A stretch of 64,000 bases of DNA from CAIWHR01 sp963734085 (lineage in GTDB: Bacteria > Pseudomonadota > Gammaproteobacteria > Burkholderiales > Casimicrobiaceae), in NCBI GenBank assembly GCA_963734085.1, contig CAVTFT010000007.1:310001-374000 (forward strand). Direction: 5' to 3'. This document shows positions 52,430 through 61,085 of this stretch, one piece after another. The translations under genes were made by a program, and so were the position numbers. The notes under the pieces were generated by a model, which was not told the DNA's origin, did not search any database, and saw only the letters and a program-made list of their open reading frames with translations. The stretch's first letter is position 1. Each line of letters opens with the position of its first letter.

Positions 52430-53575
52430 ATGAATGCAACGACGCACGGCCGTTCGCGCCGCGCTACAAGGCTCGGAACTATCCTTCTGGCGCTCATTGC
52501 CGTCGCGACTGCGGGCCCGATCTTCGCCAACTCGCACAAGGTGAACTGCGGCAAAGGCGAGTCCTTGGCGAAGGCGCTGGCGAAGGCCGATCCCGGCGAC
52601 ACTTTAAGCGTCACCGGCGTCTGCCGGGAGCGCATCACGATCACCACGGACCAGATCACGCTCGATGGGCAGGGGAGTGCCGTGATCGACGGTGGTGGTG
52701 GCGGTCCTGCCGAGTTCTCGGCGGTCGTGACGATCGACGGCGTCCACGGGGTGACCATCGCCGGATTCGTCATCCGGAATGGCCCCGGGGAAGGGATTCT
52801 CGGCCGGCGTGGCGCGGCATTCGCAGTGCAGAACACTACGGTGCGAAACAACGCTCTGACAGGCATCGCTGTCGATAGCTCCAGAGCCGAGCTGACCGAT
52901 GTCACGTTGCAAGGCAATGTCACAGGCCTCGATGTGTTCACAGGCTCGAGCGCCATCCTGCGGGGCGCCGTCGCCCTCAACGACAATTCCGGCAACGGCG
53001 CGGAGGTCAACGGCGAATCCATTCTGGAGATTCGCGGGGCGCACGTTCAGGCAAATGGCAACGGAGGTATCGGCGTAATAGCCGGGAGTGGGCAGCTCGC
53101 CCTGTTTGGACTTGCGTCATCGGCCGGTAGCACGCTGACTGCCAACAACAACGGTTTTGCCGGCGTTGTCCTCGGGGAATCAAAGCTGACGGCATTTGCC
53201 GATTGCACGATCGCCGCGTCCAACAACGCCATCGGTCTCTTTCTCGGCAATGGTTCATTGATCGTAGGCGTCAATGGAAGCAGTCGGTTTGTGCTCGAGA
53301 ACAACGACGTCGGAATGCAGGTCCAGGCGGGCTCCGGGGGTTTGTTCCTGGGGGGGCCGCTCACCGTGCGGAACAATGCAAGCACGGGTCTGCTCGGCGA
53401 CGGCGCCGGTGTAATCACTATCGTGTCGGACCCACCAGGCGCATCGGTGATCCAGAACAATGGCACCGACGTGGACCTCAAGTTTGGAACCCGCGCGGAG
53501 TTTCAGGGGGTCACCATCGGTTCCATCGTTTGCGACAAGACTGTGCTGAGCCGCGGTAGCACGGTGTGTCCGTAG
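52430..53575 (+). CDS. Secreted right-handed beta-helix repeat protein
   Basis: This 381-aa protein has a signal peptide (GTILLALIAVATAGPIFANS) and then a parallel beta-helix of NosD/pectate-lyase type: ITLDGQGSAVIDGGG, GVTIAGFVIRNGPGEGI, and many N-x-G-N turns such as NNALTGIAV and NNNGFAGVVL. Such proteins bind or cleave polysaccharides or serve as surface scaffolds; no catalytic residues can be assigned. The ATG has an excellent Shine-Dalgarno (aggaggaca). It is divergent from the LytS-like kinase operon, which may control it, although this is inferred from position only. Confidence 0.85.
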   Translation: MNATTHGRSRRATRLGTILLALIAVATAGPIFANSHKVNCGKGESLAKALAKADPGDTLSVTGVCRERITITTDQITLDGQGSAVIDGGGGGPAEFSAVVTIDGVHGVTIAGFVIRNGPGEGILGRRGAAFAVQNTTVRNNALTGIAVDSSRAELTDVTLQGNVTGLDVFTGSSAILRGAVALNDNSGNGAEVNGESILEIRGAHVQANGNGGIGVIAGSGQLALFGLASSAGSTLTANNNGFAGVVLGESKLTAFADCTIAASNNAIGLFLGNGSLIVGVNGSSRFVLENNDVGMQVQAGSGGLFLGGPLTVRNNASTGLLGDGAGVITIVSDPPGASVIQNNGTDVDLKFGTRAEFQGVTIGSIVCDKTVLSRGSTVCP

Positions 53576-53675
53576 TCAGGTCCGGCACCGCGTGGCGGAG
53601 GCGCGGATGAGAGCGAAGCGCGGCGATTGAGCCACCGCAGAAAAACTCGGAACTTGCCCGCCTCCGCGATGAGAT

Positions 53676-53830
53676 TTAGGCGCTGCCGACGGCGTCGCCG
53701 ATGTGCGCAGCGATCCACTTCGCCGCGCGCAGCAGCCGGACATCGTCGTTGATCGCACCTATCACCTGAATGCCGACGGGCCAGTCCCTTGAAGCCGGGC
53801 AGATTGAGGCGTGGAACATGCAGGCCGGAG
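53676..53830 (-). pseudogene. Amidase C-terminal remnant
   Basis: On the minus strand the sequence reads GLHVPRLNLPGFKGL in one frame and then, after a frameshift, PVGIQVIGAINDDVRLLRAA to a TAA at 53676. This is the C-terminal end of an amidase-signature protein. Everything upstream is replaced by the IS91-like transposase remnant that begins at about 53838 on the other strand, so the gene was cut at this point. Confidence 0.72.
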
Positions 53831-53837
53831 CCCCTCC

Positions 53838-54345
53838 GCACCTCACTTCCATTGTGTCGTCATCGACGGCGTGTTCGACGCTGCTGCGGCGGGCGGGGTC
53901 ATCTTCCATGCCGCCACCGGGCTCGATGCGACCGCCATCGCCGAAGTCCAGGCGCAGGTGCGCTGGCGCTTACTGCGCCTCTTCGTGCGGCGCGGCCTGC
54001 TGCCGGCCAATGACGCACTCCGATGGCGCAATGGGAACACGGCGGCGGCTTCTCCGTCGATGCGTCGGTGCGCATCGCGGCGGCTGACCGTGCCGGACGT
54101 GAGCGGCTGTTGCGCTATTGCACCCGCCCGCTGTTCGCCCTGGTCCGGCCGCGCGAACTCGATCCCGAGCGCCTGCTCGATGAGAGCACCAAGCCCGGTC
54201 CGGGCGGGAACGGCCCGCTGCTGCTGCTGACGCCGCTGGAACTGCTCGACCGCCTCGCCTCTCTTGTCCCGCCACCACGCGTCCACCGCCATCGATGCTT
54301 CGCCACTTCGGTGTGCTCGCGCGAACGGCCGCTCACGAGAAAATT
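53838..54345 (+). pseudogene. IS91-family transposase remnant, middle part
   Basis: The sequence starts at the HUH-like PHFHCVVIDGVFD, runs to RGLLPANDALRW, shifts frame near 54030 and continues HGGGFSVDASVRIAAADRAG, RERLLRYCTRPLFALVRP and LLLTPLELLDRLASLVPPPR. A second shift leads to RHFGVLARTAAHEKIPR. This is the central part of an IS91/IS801-type transposase, lacking its N terminus and C-terminal zinc domain. It ends close to the point in the protein where the remnant at 45402 begins, so the two could come from one or two related elements. Confidence 0.8.
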
Positions 54346-54833
54346 CCGCGGCGACACCGAAAGGCAGGAGTTGGCCCGCAAGCTGCCCTTCGGCTACGAC
54401 TTCGTGTCTGGGGCCGGAGCGCGAAGGCTATCGCTTCATGCTCTGAGCGTGCGCGGGCGCTTGCTCGCTCGCTCGTGTGTAGTCAGGAGCGCGAGGTCCC
54501 TCGCGAGAAGTTGAGAGCGTTCGCGCATGTAGAGCTTGCGGGGTGGTTTGCAAAAATGCTAACTCCCACCAGAGGACATGCCCATCCCATTCGGACGATC
54601 CTGCGCTCGAACAAGGCCGATTCCGCGCCTTCAATAGGCGTCGCAGCCGTTCGCATTTTTGCTAACCACGCTTCGTCGTACTTGCCCGCTTGAGCGCGTT
54701 GAACGGCCGATGCCGGTGCTTGCCCGCAAGCTGCCTCTCACCAGATGTCAACGCCTGAAGGGCGCCCGGGCGGCCGGCGCATAAGGCAGCATACGGCGCC
54801 GCCAGTGCGGCCCGCGGCGAACTCAGCGGACTC
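54346..54833. other. 488-bp stretch of short repeats, no gene recognised
   Basis: The 14-mer gcccgcaagctgcc occurs twice (54374-54387 and 54722-54735). GCAAAAATGC (54550-54559) and its reverse complement GCATTTTTGC (54652-54661) both precede taac, which resembles decayed element ends. The frames are broken; a short readable piece (FGYDFVSGPEREGYRFML-like, around 54390-54445, across a shift) may be another gene remnant that I cannot name. Confidence 0.4.
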
Positions 54834-56393
54834 TTACCCGCCGAGCTTCCGTTTGAGGATCGCGTTCACCTGCGCCGGGTTGGCCTTGCCGCGGCTCGCC
54901 GCCATTACCTTCCCGACGAGCGAATTGAACGCCTTGTCCCTCCCGGCACGGAACTCCGCGACGATCGCCGGGTTCGCAGTCATGACTTCGTCGACGATCT
55001 TTTCGAGCGCGCCTTCGTCCGAGATCTGCTTCAACCCGCGATTCGCGATGATCGCGTCGGCATCGCCTTCGCCGGCCCACATCGCGGCGAAGACCTCCTT
55101 CGCGATCTTGCCGGAGATCGTGCCGTCATTGATGCGCGCGAGCAGACCCGCGAGCTCCGCCGGTCCGATGGGCACGGCGGCGAAGTCGATCTCGGCGCGA
55201 TTCGCCGCCGCCGAAACGTCGCCGAGGACCCAGTTTGCCGCGAGCTTGGGATCGCCCGCGCCGGCTTCGACGACGTGCTCGTAGTAGTCGGCGAGCGCGC
55301 GGCTTCCCACGAGCGTCGTCGCATCCTGCTGCGGCAACCCGTAGGTCGGCAGGAGCGCGCTCGCCTGAAGTCCGGGCATGCTCTCGTCGAACAGTTCGTC
55401 GCCGATGTCCTCCTGCTCCAATCCGGACTGGCGTTTTACGGCTTCGATGAAATCCGCGCGTGAAGTGGCCATGAAGCGCAGCCGGCGCATGCCCGGCAGC
55501 TCCGGCATCGTGGCGCGGACGTGCTCGATCCACGTGTCTTCGAGCGCGAGCGGCGGCAGGTCGGGGTCGGGAAAATAGCGATAGTCCTGCGCGTCCTCCT
55601 TGGTGCGCATCGAGCGGGTCTCGTGCCGATCCGGATCGTATAGCCGCGTTTCCTGGACCACGGCGCCGCCGTCCTCGATCAGCTCGATCTGCCGGCGCAC
55701 TTCGAACTCGATTGCCTGCTGCAGGAAGCGGAAGCTGTTCAGGTTCTTGGTCTCGGTGCGCGTGCCGAGCTTCGTTTCGCCCTCCCGGCGCACCGACACG
55801 TTCGCATCGCAGCGGAAGCTTCCCTCCTGCATGTTGCCGTCGCAGATGCCGATCCAGCGCACCAGCGCATGCAGCGCTTTCGCGTACGCGACGGCTTCTT
55901 CAGCGCTCCGCATGTCCGGCTCCGAGACGATTTCGAGCAGCGGCGTGCCGGCGCGATTCAAGTCGATGCCGGTCATCCCGTGAAAATCCTCGTGCAGGCT
56001 CTTGCCGGCGTCTTCCTCGAGATGAGCGCGCGTGAGCCTGATCCTGATTTCGCCGCGCGAAGGCGAGGCGATCGGAATTTCGCCACCCTGCACGATGGGG
56101 ATCTCGTACTGGCTGATCTGGTAGCCCTTGGGGAGGTCGGGGTAGAAATAGTTCTTGCGCGCGAACACGCTGCGCCTGTTGATCGTCGCGCCGACGGCGA
56201 TCGCGAAGCGGATTGCGCGCTCGACGGCGCCGCGGTTCAGCACCGGCAGGACGCCGGGAAGCGCGATGTCGACGGCGGAGGCCTGCGTGTTCGGCGCGGC
56301 GCCGAACGCGGTCGGCGCCCCGGAAAAGATCTTCGCCGCGGTGGAGAGCTGCGCGTGCGTCTCGAGCCCGATGACGACTTCCCACTTCGCCAT
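54834..56393 (-). CDS. gatB: Asp-tRNA(Asn)/Glu-tRNA(Gln) amidotransferase subunit B
   Basis: GatB is the kinase and tRNA-binding subunit of GatCAB, which makes Gln-tRNA(Gln) or Asn-tRNA(Asn). It has 519 aa. It starts MAKWEVVIGLETHAQL, with the conserved FYPDLPKGYQISQYE and RCDANVSVRREG. The C-terminal YqeY-like tail (NALVGKVM-like FNSLVGKVMAASRGKANP) is present. The ATG at 56393 is preceded by an in-frame GTG at 56396, which is less likely. It is third in the gatC-gatA-gatB operon, after a 70-bp gap with a repeat. Confidence 0.96.
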   Translation of the reverse strand: MAKWEVVIGLETHAQLSTAAKIFSGAPTAFGAAPNTQASAVDIALPGVLPVLNRGAVERAIRFAIAVGATINRRSVFARKNYFYPDLPKGYQISQYEIPIVQGGEIPIASPSRGEIRIRLTRAHLEEDAGKSLHEDFHGMTGIDLNRAGTPLLEIVSEPDMRSAEEAVAYAKALHALVRWIGICDGNMQEGSFRCDANVSVRREGETKLGTRTETKNLNSFRFLQQAIEFEVRRQIELIEDGGAVVQETRLYDPDRHETRSMRTKEDAQDYRYFPDPDLPPLALEDTWIEHVRATMPELPGMRRLRFMATSRADFIEAVKRQSGLEQEDIGDELFDESMPGLQASALLPTYGLPQQDATTLVGSRALADYYEHVVEAGAGDPKLAANWVLGDVSAAANRAEIDFAAVPIGPAELAGLLARINDGTISGKIAKEVFAAMWAGEGDADAIIANRGLKQISDEGALEKIVDEVMTANPAIVAEFRAGRDKAFNSLVGKVMAASRGKANPAQVNAILKRKLGG

Positions 56394-56446
56394 CACGCGA
56401 CCCCGGTGAGGCGAGCTTCGTCCGGCGCGCGCCCGTGGGCGCCGCG

Positions 56447-56520
56447 GGGCCGCCCCAAGGCGCTCACTCCGCCCCCTCGGGGGGCAGCGAGCCCAGACTT
56501 TCGGCGAGCGTGGGGGCCCT
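56447..56520. repeat. GC-rich palindromic repeat between gatA and gatB, overlapping the gatA 3' end
   Basis: The segment starts ggggccgccccaagg, sharing 14 nt with 22427-22440, and includes the hairpin GCCCCC-tcg-GGGGGC (56471-56485). The last 18 codons of gatA (RAPTLAESLGSLPPEGAE) lie in it. Sequences of this type recur at gene ends in Comamonadaceae-like genomes as I recall. It may also reduce transcription into gatB. Confidence 0.6.
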
Positions 56521-57954
56521 TCGGTGCCAGTCGGTCGCCTGCTGAAACTGGTGCGCGACGTTCAGGATCCTCGCCTCAGTGAAGTAGTCGCCCTGAATCT
56601 GCAGGCCGATCGGCAGGCCGTTCCCGTCGAAACCGCAGGGAATCGACATCGCCGGCGCGCCGGTCAGATTGGCGGCGACGGTGAAGATGTCGTTCAGGTA
56701 CATCTGCACCGGATCGTCGGCCTTCGCGCCGATCCGGAACGCAGCCGACGGCGCCGTCGGGCCGACGATCACATCGCACTTTTCGTACGCGCGGCGGAAA
56801 TCGTCGGCAATCAGACGGCGCACCTGTTGCGCTTTCAGATAGTACGCATCGTAGTAGCCATGCGAAAGCACGTACGTGCCGGTCAGGATCCGGCGTTTGA
56901 CTTCGGCGCCGAAACCCTCGGCGCGCGACTTCTTGTACATGTCGGCCAGGTCCGCGTACTTCGCGGCGCGGTGGCCGTAGCGGACGCCGTCGAAGCGCGC
57001 CAGATTCGACGACGCTTCAGCGGGCGCGATCACGTAATAGACGGGCACGGCGAGCTTGACGTTGGGGAGCCCGACCTCGACCGTCGTCGCGCCCTGCTTC
57101 CGCAAATCGGCTATCGCGCCGTCGATCGCGCTTGCGACGCCAGCGTCGATTCCGTCGCCGAAGTATTCCTTCGGCAGTCCGATGCGAAGCCCGGGCAGCG
57201 GTCGCGCGAGATCGCGCGTGTAATCCTCGCGCGGTCGATCGAGCGACGTCGAATCGCGGGCGTCGTGACCGACCATCGCATTCAACAGCAGTGCGCAGTC
57301 CTCGGCGGTCTGCGCAAACGGGCCCGCCTGATCGAGGCTCGAGGCGAAGGCGATGAGGCCGTAGCGCGAGCAGATGCCGTACGTCGGTTTGATGCCGCAA
57401 ATGCCCGAGAGCGCGGCGGGCTGGCGGATCGAGCCGCCGGTGTCGGTGCCGGTGGCACCGGCAACGAGCCGCGCCGCGACCGCCGCCGCCGAGCCGCCCG
57501 AGCTGCCGCCCGGCACGTAGTCGCGGTTCCACGGATTTTTCACCGGGCCGAAGTACGACGTTTCGTTGGACGAGCCCATCGCGAACTCGTCCATGTTGGT
57601 CTTGCCGACGAGCACCGTGCCGGCGCGCCTCAATCCGTCGACGACGAACGCATCGTAGGGCGCGATGAAGTTCGAGAGCATCCGCGAGCCGCAGGTCGTC
57701 TTCATGCCCGCGGTCATCAGCACGTCCTTGTGGGCGACCGGGATGCCCGTGAGCGGGCCCGCCGCGCCCGCGGCGATCCTCGTGTCGGCGGCGCGGGCAG
57801 CGGCGAGCGCGTGCTCGGCATCGAGCGTGACGAACGCATTGAGCTCTGGATTGACCTTCGCGATGCGTTCGAGGAGGCCCTGCGTCAGCTCGACGCTGGA
57901 CAGGCGCTTCGCGTGGAGCGCGCGCGCGAGCTCGACGATGGTCTCCGAATGCAT
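56464..57954 (-). CDS. gatA: Asp-tRNA(Asn)/Glu-tRNA(Gln) amidotransferase subunit A
   Basis: GatA is the amidase that releases ammonia from glutamine for the transamidation. It has 496 aa. The amidase signature is PGGSSGGSAAAVAARL with the catalytic Ser-cisSer-Lys set (Lys in PVAHKDVL, Ser in GTDTGGSIRQPA). The ATG at 57954 lies 4 bp after the gatC stop; an upstream open stretch is not used. The C-terminal 18 residues (from RAPTLAESL) derive from a repeat element and exceed the usual family end. Confidence 0.96.
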   Translation of the reverse strand: MHSETIVELARALHAKRLSSVELTQGLLERIAKVNPELNAFVTLDAEHALAAARAADTRIAAGAAGPLTGIPVAHKDVLMTAGMKTTCGSRMLSNFIAPYDAFVVDGLRRAGTVLVGKTNMDEFAMGSSNETSYFGPVKNPWNRDYVPGGSSGGSAAAVAARLVAGATGTDTGGSIRQPAALSGICGIKPTYGICSRYGLIAFASSLDQAGPFAQTAEDCALLLNAMVGHDARDSTSLDRPREDYTRDLARPLPGLRIGLPKEYFGDGIDAGVASAIDGAIADLRKQGATTVEVGLPNVKLAVPVYYVIAPAEASSNLARFDGVRYGHRAAKYADLADMYKKSRAEGFGAEVKRRILTGTYVLSHGYYDAYYLKAQQVRRLIADDFRRAYEKCDVIVGPTAPSAAFRIGAKADDPVQMYLNDIFTVAANLTGAPAMSIPCGFDGNGLPIGLQIQGDYFTEARILNVAHQFQQATDWHRRAPTLAESLGSLPPEGAE

Positions 57955-57958
57955 TCGG

Positions 57959-58246
57959 CTATTCGATAACTTTCGGCACGAGATAGAGCCCACCCTCGAC
58001 GGCCGGCGCGACGCTCTGATAGAGCGCGTGCTGGTCGGTCTCGCTGACCTTGTCATCGCGCAGTGGCAGCATGACGTCCTGCGCGTGCGCCATCGGCACG
58101 ACGCCGGTCGTGTCCACTGCCTGGAGCTCGTTGATCAGCGCGAAGATCGCATCGAGCTTCGTGCGCATCTCCTCGGCTTGCCCGGCGTCGATTTCGATCC
58201 GCGCAAGATGGGCGATGCGCGCGACGTCGGCTCGGGAAATCGTCAT
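57959..58246 (-). CDS. gatC: Asp-tRNA(Asn)/Glu-tRNA(Gln) amidotransferase subunit C
   Basis: GatC is the small stabilising subunit that wraps GatA and GatB. It has 95 aa, the normal length, starting MTISRADVARIAHLARIEI and ending YLVPKVIE, with the conserved VVPMAHAQDVMLPLRDD segment. The ATG at 58246 is the correct start, although the frame is open to 58423. It heads the gatCAB operon and is divergent from mreB. Confidence 0.95.
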   Translation of the reverse strand: MTISRADVARIAHLARIEIDAGQAEEMRTKLDAIFALINELQAVDTTGVVPMAHAQDVMLPLRDDKVSETDQHALYQSVAPAVEGGLYLVPKVIE

Positions 58247-58384
58247 GGGTGGACTGGCGGCGAGCGGGTCGATGAATCGGGTGCGGGACCGGTTGGCCCG
58301 TCCCGGGGGCCCCGCGGCGATCCGTGGTGACGGTCCGGCGCGGACGGCGAACACTCGCGCCGTCGGGATTTCCCACGGTTTCCC

Positions 58385-58445
58385 GCGCAAAATCAGTGCA
58401 GAAGCAGCGTGATAGGGTATCATATTGTCATATTTTCGGAGAGCG
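58385..58445 (+). promoter_or_regulatory. AT-rich putative mreB promoter region
   Basis: The stretch gtgatagggtatcatattg near 58408-58428 is one of the few AT-rich spots around and sits about 90 bp before mreB, in the divergent gatC-mreB region. TATCAT (58417-58422) is a plausible -10, but no good -35 partner was found, so this is only a position-based suggestion. Confidence 0.35.
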
Positions 58446-58512
58446 GCGGCTCTTCCCCGATTCCCGGCCGCGGGCCACCCGGCGCGGCCCTCTATCCGCA
58501 GGCTACCGCTTC

Positions 58513-59556
58513 ATGTTCCAGTCCTTCAAAGGTTATTTTTCCAGCGACCTTGCGATCGACCTCGGCACCGCCAACACGCTGATCTACGTGCGGGGAAAGG
58601 GGATCGTCCTGAACGAGCCCTCGGTCGTCGCGATCCGCCAGGAAGGCGGCCCCAACGGCAAGCGCGTGATCCAGGAGGTGGGCCTCGCCGCGAAGCAGAT
58701 GCTGGGCCGCACGCCCGGCAACATCACGGCGATCCGGCCGATGAAGGATGGCGTCATCGCCGACTTCACCGTGACCGAGCAGATGCTGAAGCAGTTCATC
58801 AAGAAGGTGCTCGACTCAAGGCTCTTCTCGCCCAGCCCTCGCATCATCATCTGCGTGCCTTGCGGCTCGACGCAGGTCGAGCGGCGGGCGATCCGCGAAT
58901 CAGCGCTCGGCGCGGGCGCGTCGAAGGTGTACCTGATCGAGGAACCGATGGCCGCGGCGATTGGCGCCGATCTGCCGATCTCGGATGCGATCGGCTCGAT
59001 GGTCCTCGACGTCGGCGGCGGCACGACCGAAGTCGGCGTGATCTCGTTGGGCGGCATGGTGTACTCGGGCAGCGTGCGCGTCGGCGGCGACAAGTTCGAT
59101 GAGGCGATCGTCAATTACATCCGGCGCAACTACGGGATGCTGATCGGCGAGACAACGGCCGAGCATATCAAGATGACGATCGGCAGCGCGTTTCCAGGCT
59201 CGGAAGTCAAGGAAATGGAAGTGAAGGGTCGCAACCTCGCCGAGGGCATCCCGCGCAGCTTTACCGTGTCGTCCAACGAGATCCTCGAAGCGCTGACCGA
59301 TCCGCTGAACGGCATCGTGTCCGCGGTGAAGAGCGCTCTCGAGCGCACGCCGCCAGAGCTCGGCGCCGACATCGCCGAGCGCGGGATGGTGCTGACCGGC
59401 GGCGGCGCGCTGCTTCGCGACCTCGACCGGCTGCTGATGGAAGAGACGGGGCTGCCGGTGATCGTCGCCGACGACCCGCTGACGTGCGTCGTGCGCGGCT
59501 GCGGGAAGGCGCTCGAGAACATGGACAAGCTGTCCACGATCTTCACGTCGGATTGA
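58513..59556 (+). CDS. mreB: Rod shape-determining protein MreB
   Basis: MreB is the bacterial actin that guides side-wall peptidoglycan synthesis with MreC, MreD, RodA and PBP2. It has 347 aa. It has the actin-type phosphate-1 motif IDLGTANTLIYV, phosphate-2 motif VLDVGGGTTEVGV and adenosine motif LTGGGALLRDLD. The N terminus MFQSFKGYFSSDLAIDL includes the amphipathic membrane-binding part. ATG 58513 was chosen from these conserved residues. Confidence 0.97.
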   Translation: MFQSFKGYFSSDLAIDLGTANTLIYVRGKGIVLNEPSVVAIRQEGGPNGKRVIQEVGLAAKQMLGRTPGNITAIRPMKDGVIADFTVTEQMLKQFIKKVLDSRLFSPSPRIIICVPCGSTQVERRAIRESALGAGASKVYLIEEPMAAAIGADLPISDAIGSMVLDVGGGTTEVGVISLGGMVYSGSVRVGGDKFDEAIVNYIRRNYGMLIGETTAEHIKMTIGSAFPGSEVKEMEVKGRNLAEGIPRSFTVSSNEILEALTDPLNGIVSAVKSALERTPPELGADIAERGMVLTGGGALLRDLDRLLMEETGLPVIVADDPLTCVVRGCGKALENMDKLSTIFTSD

Positions 59557-59592
59557 GGCACCGGTGATTCCGGGCGATCCCTAGAGATCGCG

Positions 59593-60513
59593 ATGCGCCA
59601 CATTCCGGTCGAGCCGCCCGCGTTCTTCCACCACGGCCCGTCGCCGTTGGCGCGGCTCGCGTTCTTCGGCGTGATCTCGCTCGCGCTCCTCTTCCTCGAC
59701 ACGCGCTACCGCTATCTGGAGAGCGTGCGGCAGGTCGCGGCGATCGCGCTCTATCCGCTGCAGCGCGCGGCGGAGCTGCCCGGCGAGGGCATCGCCTACG
59801 TCGACGGCTATCTCGTCTCGCAGCGTGCGCTGGCGGAGGAAAACACCGAGCTCAAGCGGCGACTGGTCGAGCAGGGCGTCGCCGTGCAGAGTTTTGCCCT
59901 TGCGCAGGCCGAGAATGCGCGCCTGAAATCGCTGCTCGATCTGCGCGGGCGCTATGGCGGTGCGGCGACCGTCGCCGAGGTGCTCTACACCGGTCGCGAT
60001 CCATTTGCGCAGAAGCTCTTCCTCGACAAAGGCGTCGACGCCGGCCTCGTGCCCGGGGAGGCGGTGATCGACGTGCACGGTGTCGTCGGGCAGGTGACGC
60101 GCGTGTTCCCGTTCATGGCCGAGGTGACGCTCGTCACCGACAAGGACCAGGCCGTGCCCGTTAAGGTCGAGCGCAGCGGCGTGCGCTCGGTGCTCTACGG
60201 CGCGGGCGCCGGGCGCTCGCCCGAACTGCGCTTCATGTCGCCGAATGCCGATATCCGGGTCGGCGACGCGCTCGTCACGTCGGGCATCGACGGCACCTAC
60301 CCGCCGGGTCTCGCCGTCGCGGAAGTGGCAACGCTAGAGCGCGAGACGGGGCAGATGTTTGCGCGGATCACGACGAGGCCGGTCGCGGGCGTGGATCGGA
60401 GCGAGCATCTGCTCGTTCTCGGACAGGCGGCGGCCCTCCCCCCACGGCCCGAGGAGCCGGCCGATGCCGACGCCGCGCGGAAGGGCGGCAAGGGCAAGCG
60501 CAGGGGGACGTAG
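59593..60513 (+). CDS. mreC: Rod shape-determining protein MreC
   Basis: MreC is a bitopic inner-membrane protein whose periplasmic part activates PBP2 of the elongasome. It has 306 aa: one N-terminal membrane segment (FFGVISLALLFLD), a coiled coil (about 75-115, EENTELKRRL) and a beta-rich domain with GLVPGEAVIDVHGVVGQVT. It starts 36 bp after mreB, and its stop abuts the mreD start. The C-terminal tail is charged. Confidence 0.95.
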   Translation: MRHIPVEPPAFFHHGPSPLARLAFFGVISLALLFLDTRYRYLESVRQVAAIALYPLQRAAELPGEGIAYVDGYLVSQRALAEENTELKRRLVEQGVAVQSFALAQAENARLKSLLDLRGRYGGAATVAEVLYTGRDPFAQKLFLDKGVDAGLVPGEAVIDVHGVVGQVTRVFPFMAEVTLVTDKDQAVPVKVERSGVRSVLYGAGAGRSPELRFMSPNADIRVGDALVTSGIDGTYPPGLAVAEVATLERETGQMFARITTRPVAGVDRSEHLLVLGQAAALPPRPEEPADADAARKGGKGKRRGT

Positions 60514-61056
60514 ATGGCCATCGTGCTGCCGAACATTCCGCTGTCGCCTGCCCGCCCCGAGGAAATCCTGCGTCCGGCGCGGCCGTGGTTCATCGTTCTC
60601 ACGTTGTGCCTCGCGCTCTTTGCGAACCTGCTGCCGTTGACGGGGACCGCGCTCGCGTTGCGCCCCGATTTTCTCGCGCTGGTGCTGCTGTACTGGTGTA
60701 TCCAGGAACCGCGGTTCGTCGGCGTCGGCGTGGCCTGGACCGTCGGCCTGATGATGGACGTCGGCGACGGCACGATCTTCGGCCAGCACGCGCTCGCGTA
60801 CGCGTTTCTGGCGTACGCCGCCGAGTACTTCCGGCGTCGCGTGCTGCGCTTCCCGCCGTGGCAGCAGGCCGCACAGGTCGCTGCGCTGCTCCTGCTTTGC
60901 GCCGCCCTCGTGCTGCTGATCCGGGTCGTCGGCGGGGCGCCGCTGCCGCGCTGGACGTACGCGGTGCCGCCGCTCGTCGGCGCTCTCTTGTGGCCGTTCG
61001 TGTCAGTCGTGCTGCAGTGGCCGCAGCGGCCGCAACGCTCGTCCGCGGAGCTCTGA
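60514..61056 (+). CDS. mreD: Rod shape-determining protein MreD
   Basis: MreD is a polytopic inner-membrane partner of MreC. It has 180 aa with about five hydrophobic segments (for example FIVLTLCLALFANLLPL and VAALLLLCAALVLLIRV) and the family segment RPDFLALVLLYWCIQEP, then GLMMDVGDGTIFGQHAL. The ATG follows directly after the mreC stop. The PBP2 gene follows after 29 bp. Confidence 0.93.
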   Translation: MAIVLPNIPLSPARPEEILRPARPWFIVLTLCLALFANLLPLTGTALALRPDFLALVLLYWCIQEPRFVGVGVAWTVGLMMDVGDGTIFGQHALAYAFLAYAAEYFRRRVLRFPPWQQAAQVAALLLLCAALVLLIRVVGGAPLPRWTYAVPPLVGALLWPFVSVVLQWPQRPQRSSAEL

Positions 61057-61085
61057 GCGCCGTCGTCGCGAGAGAACGCCGATCC

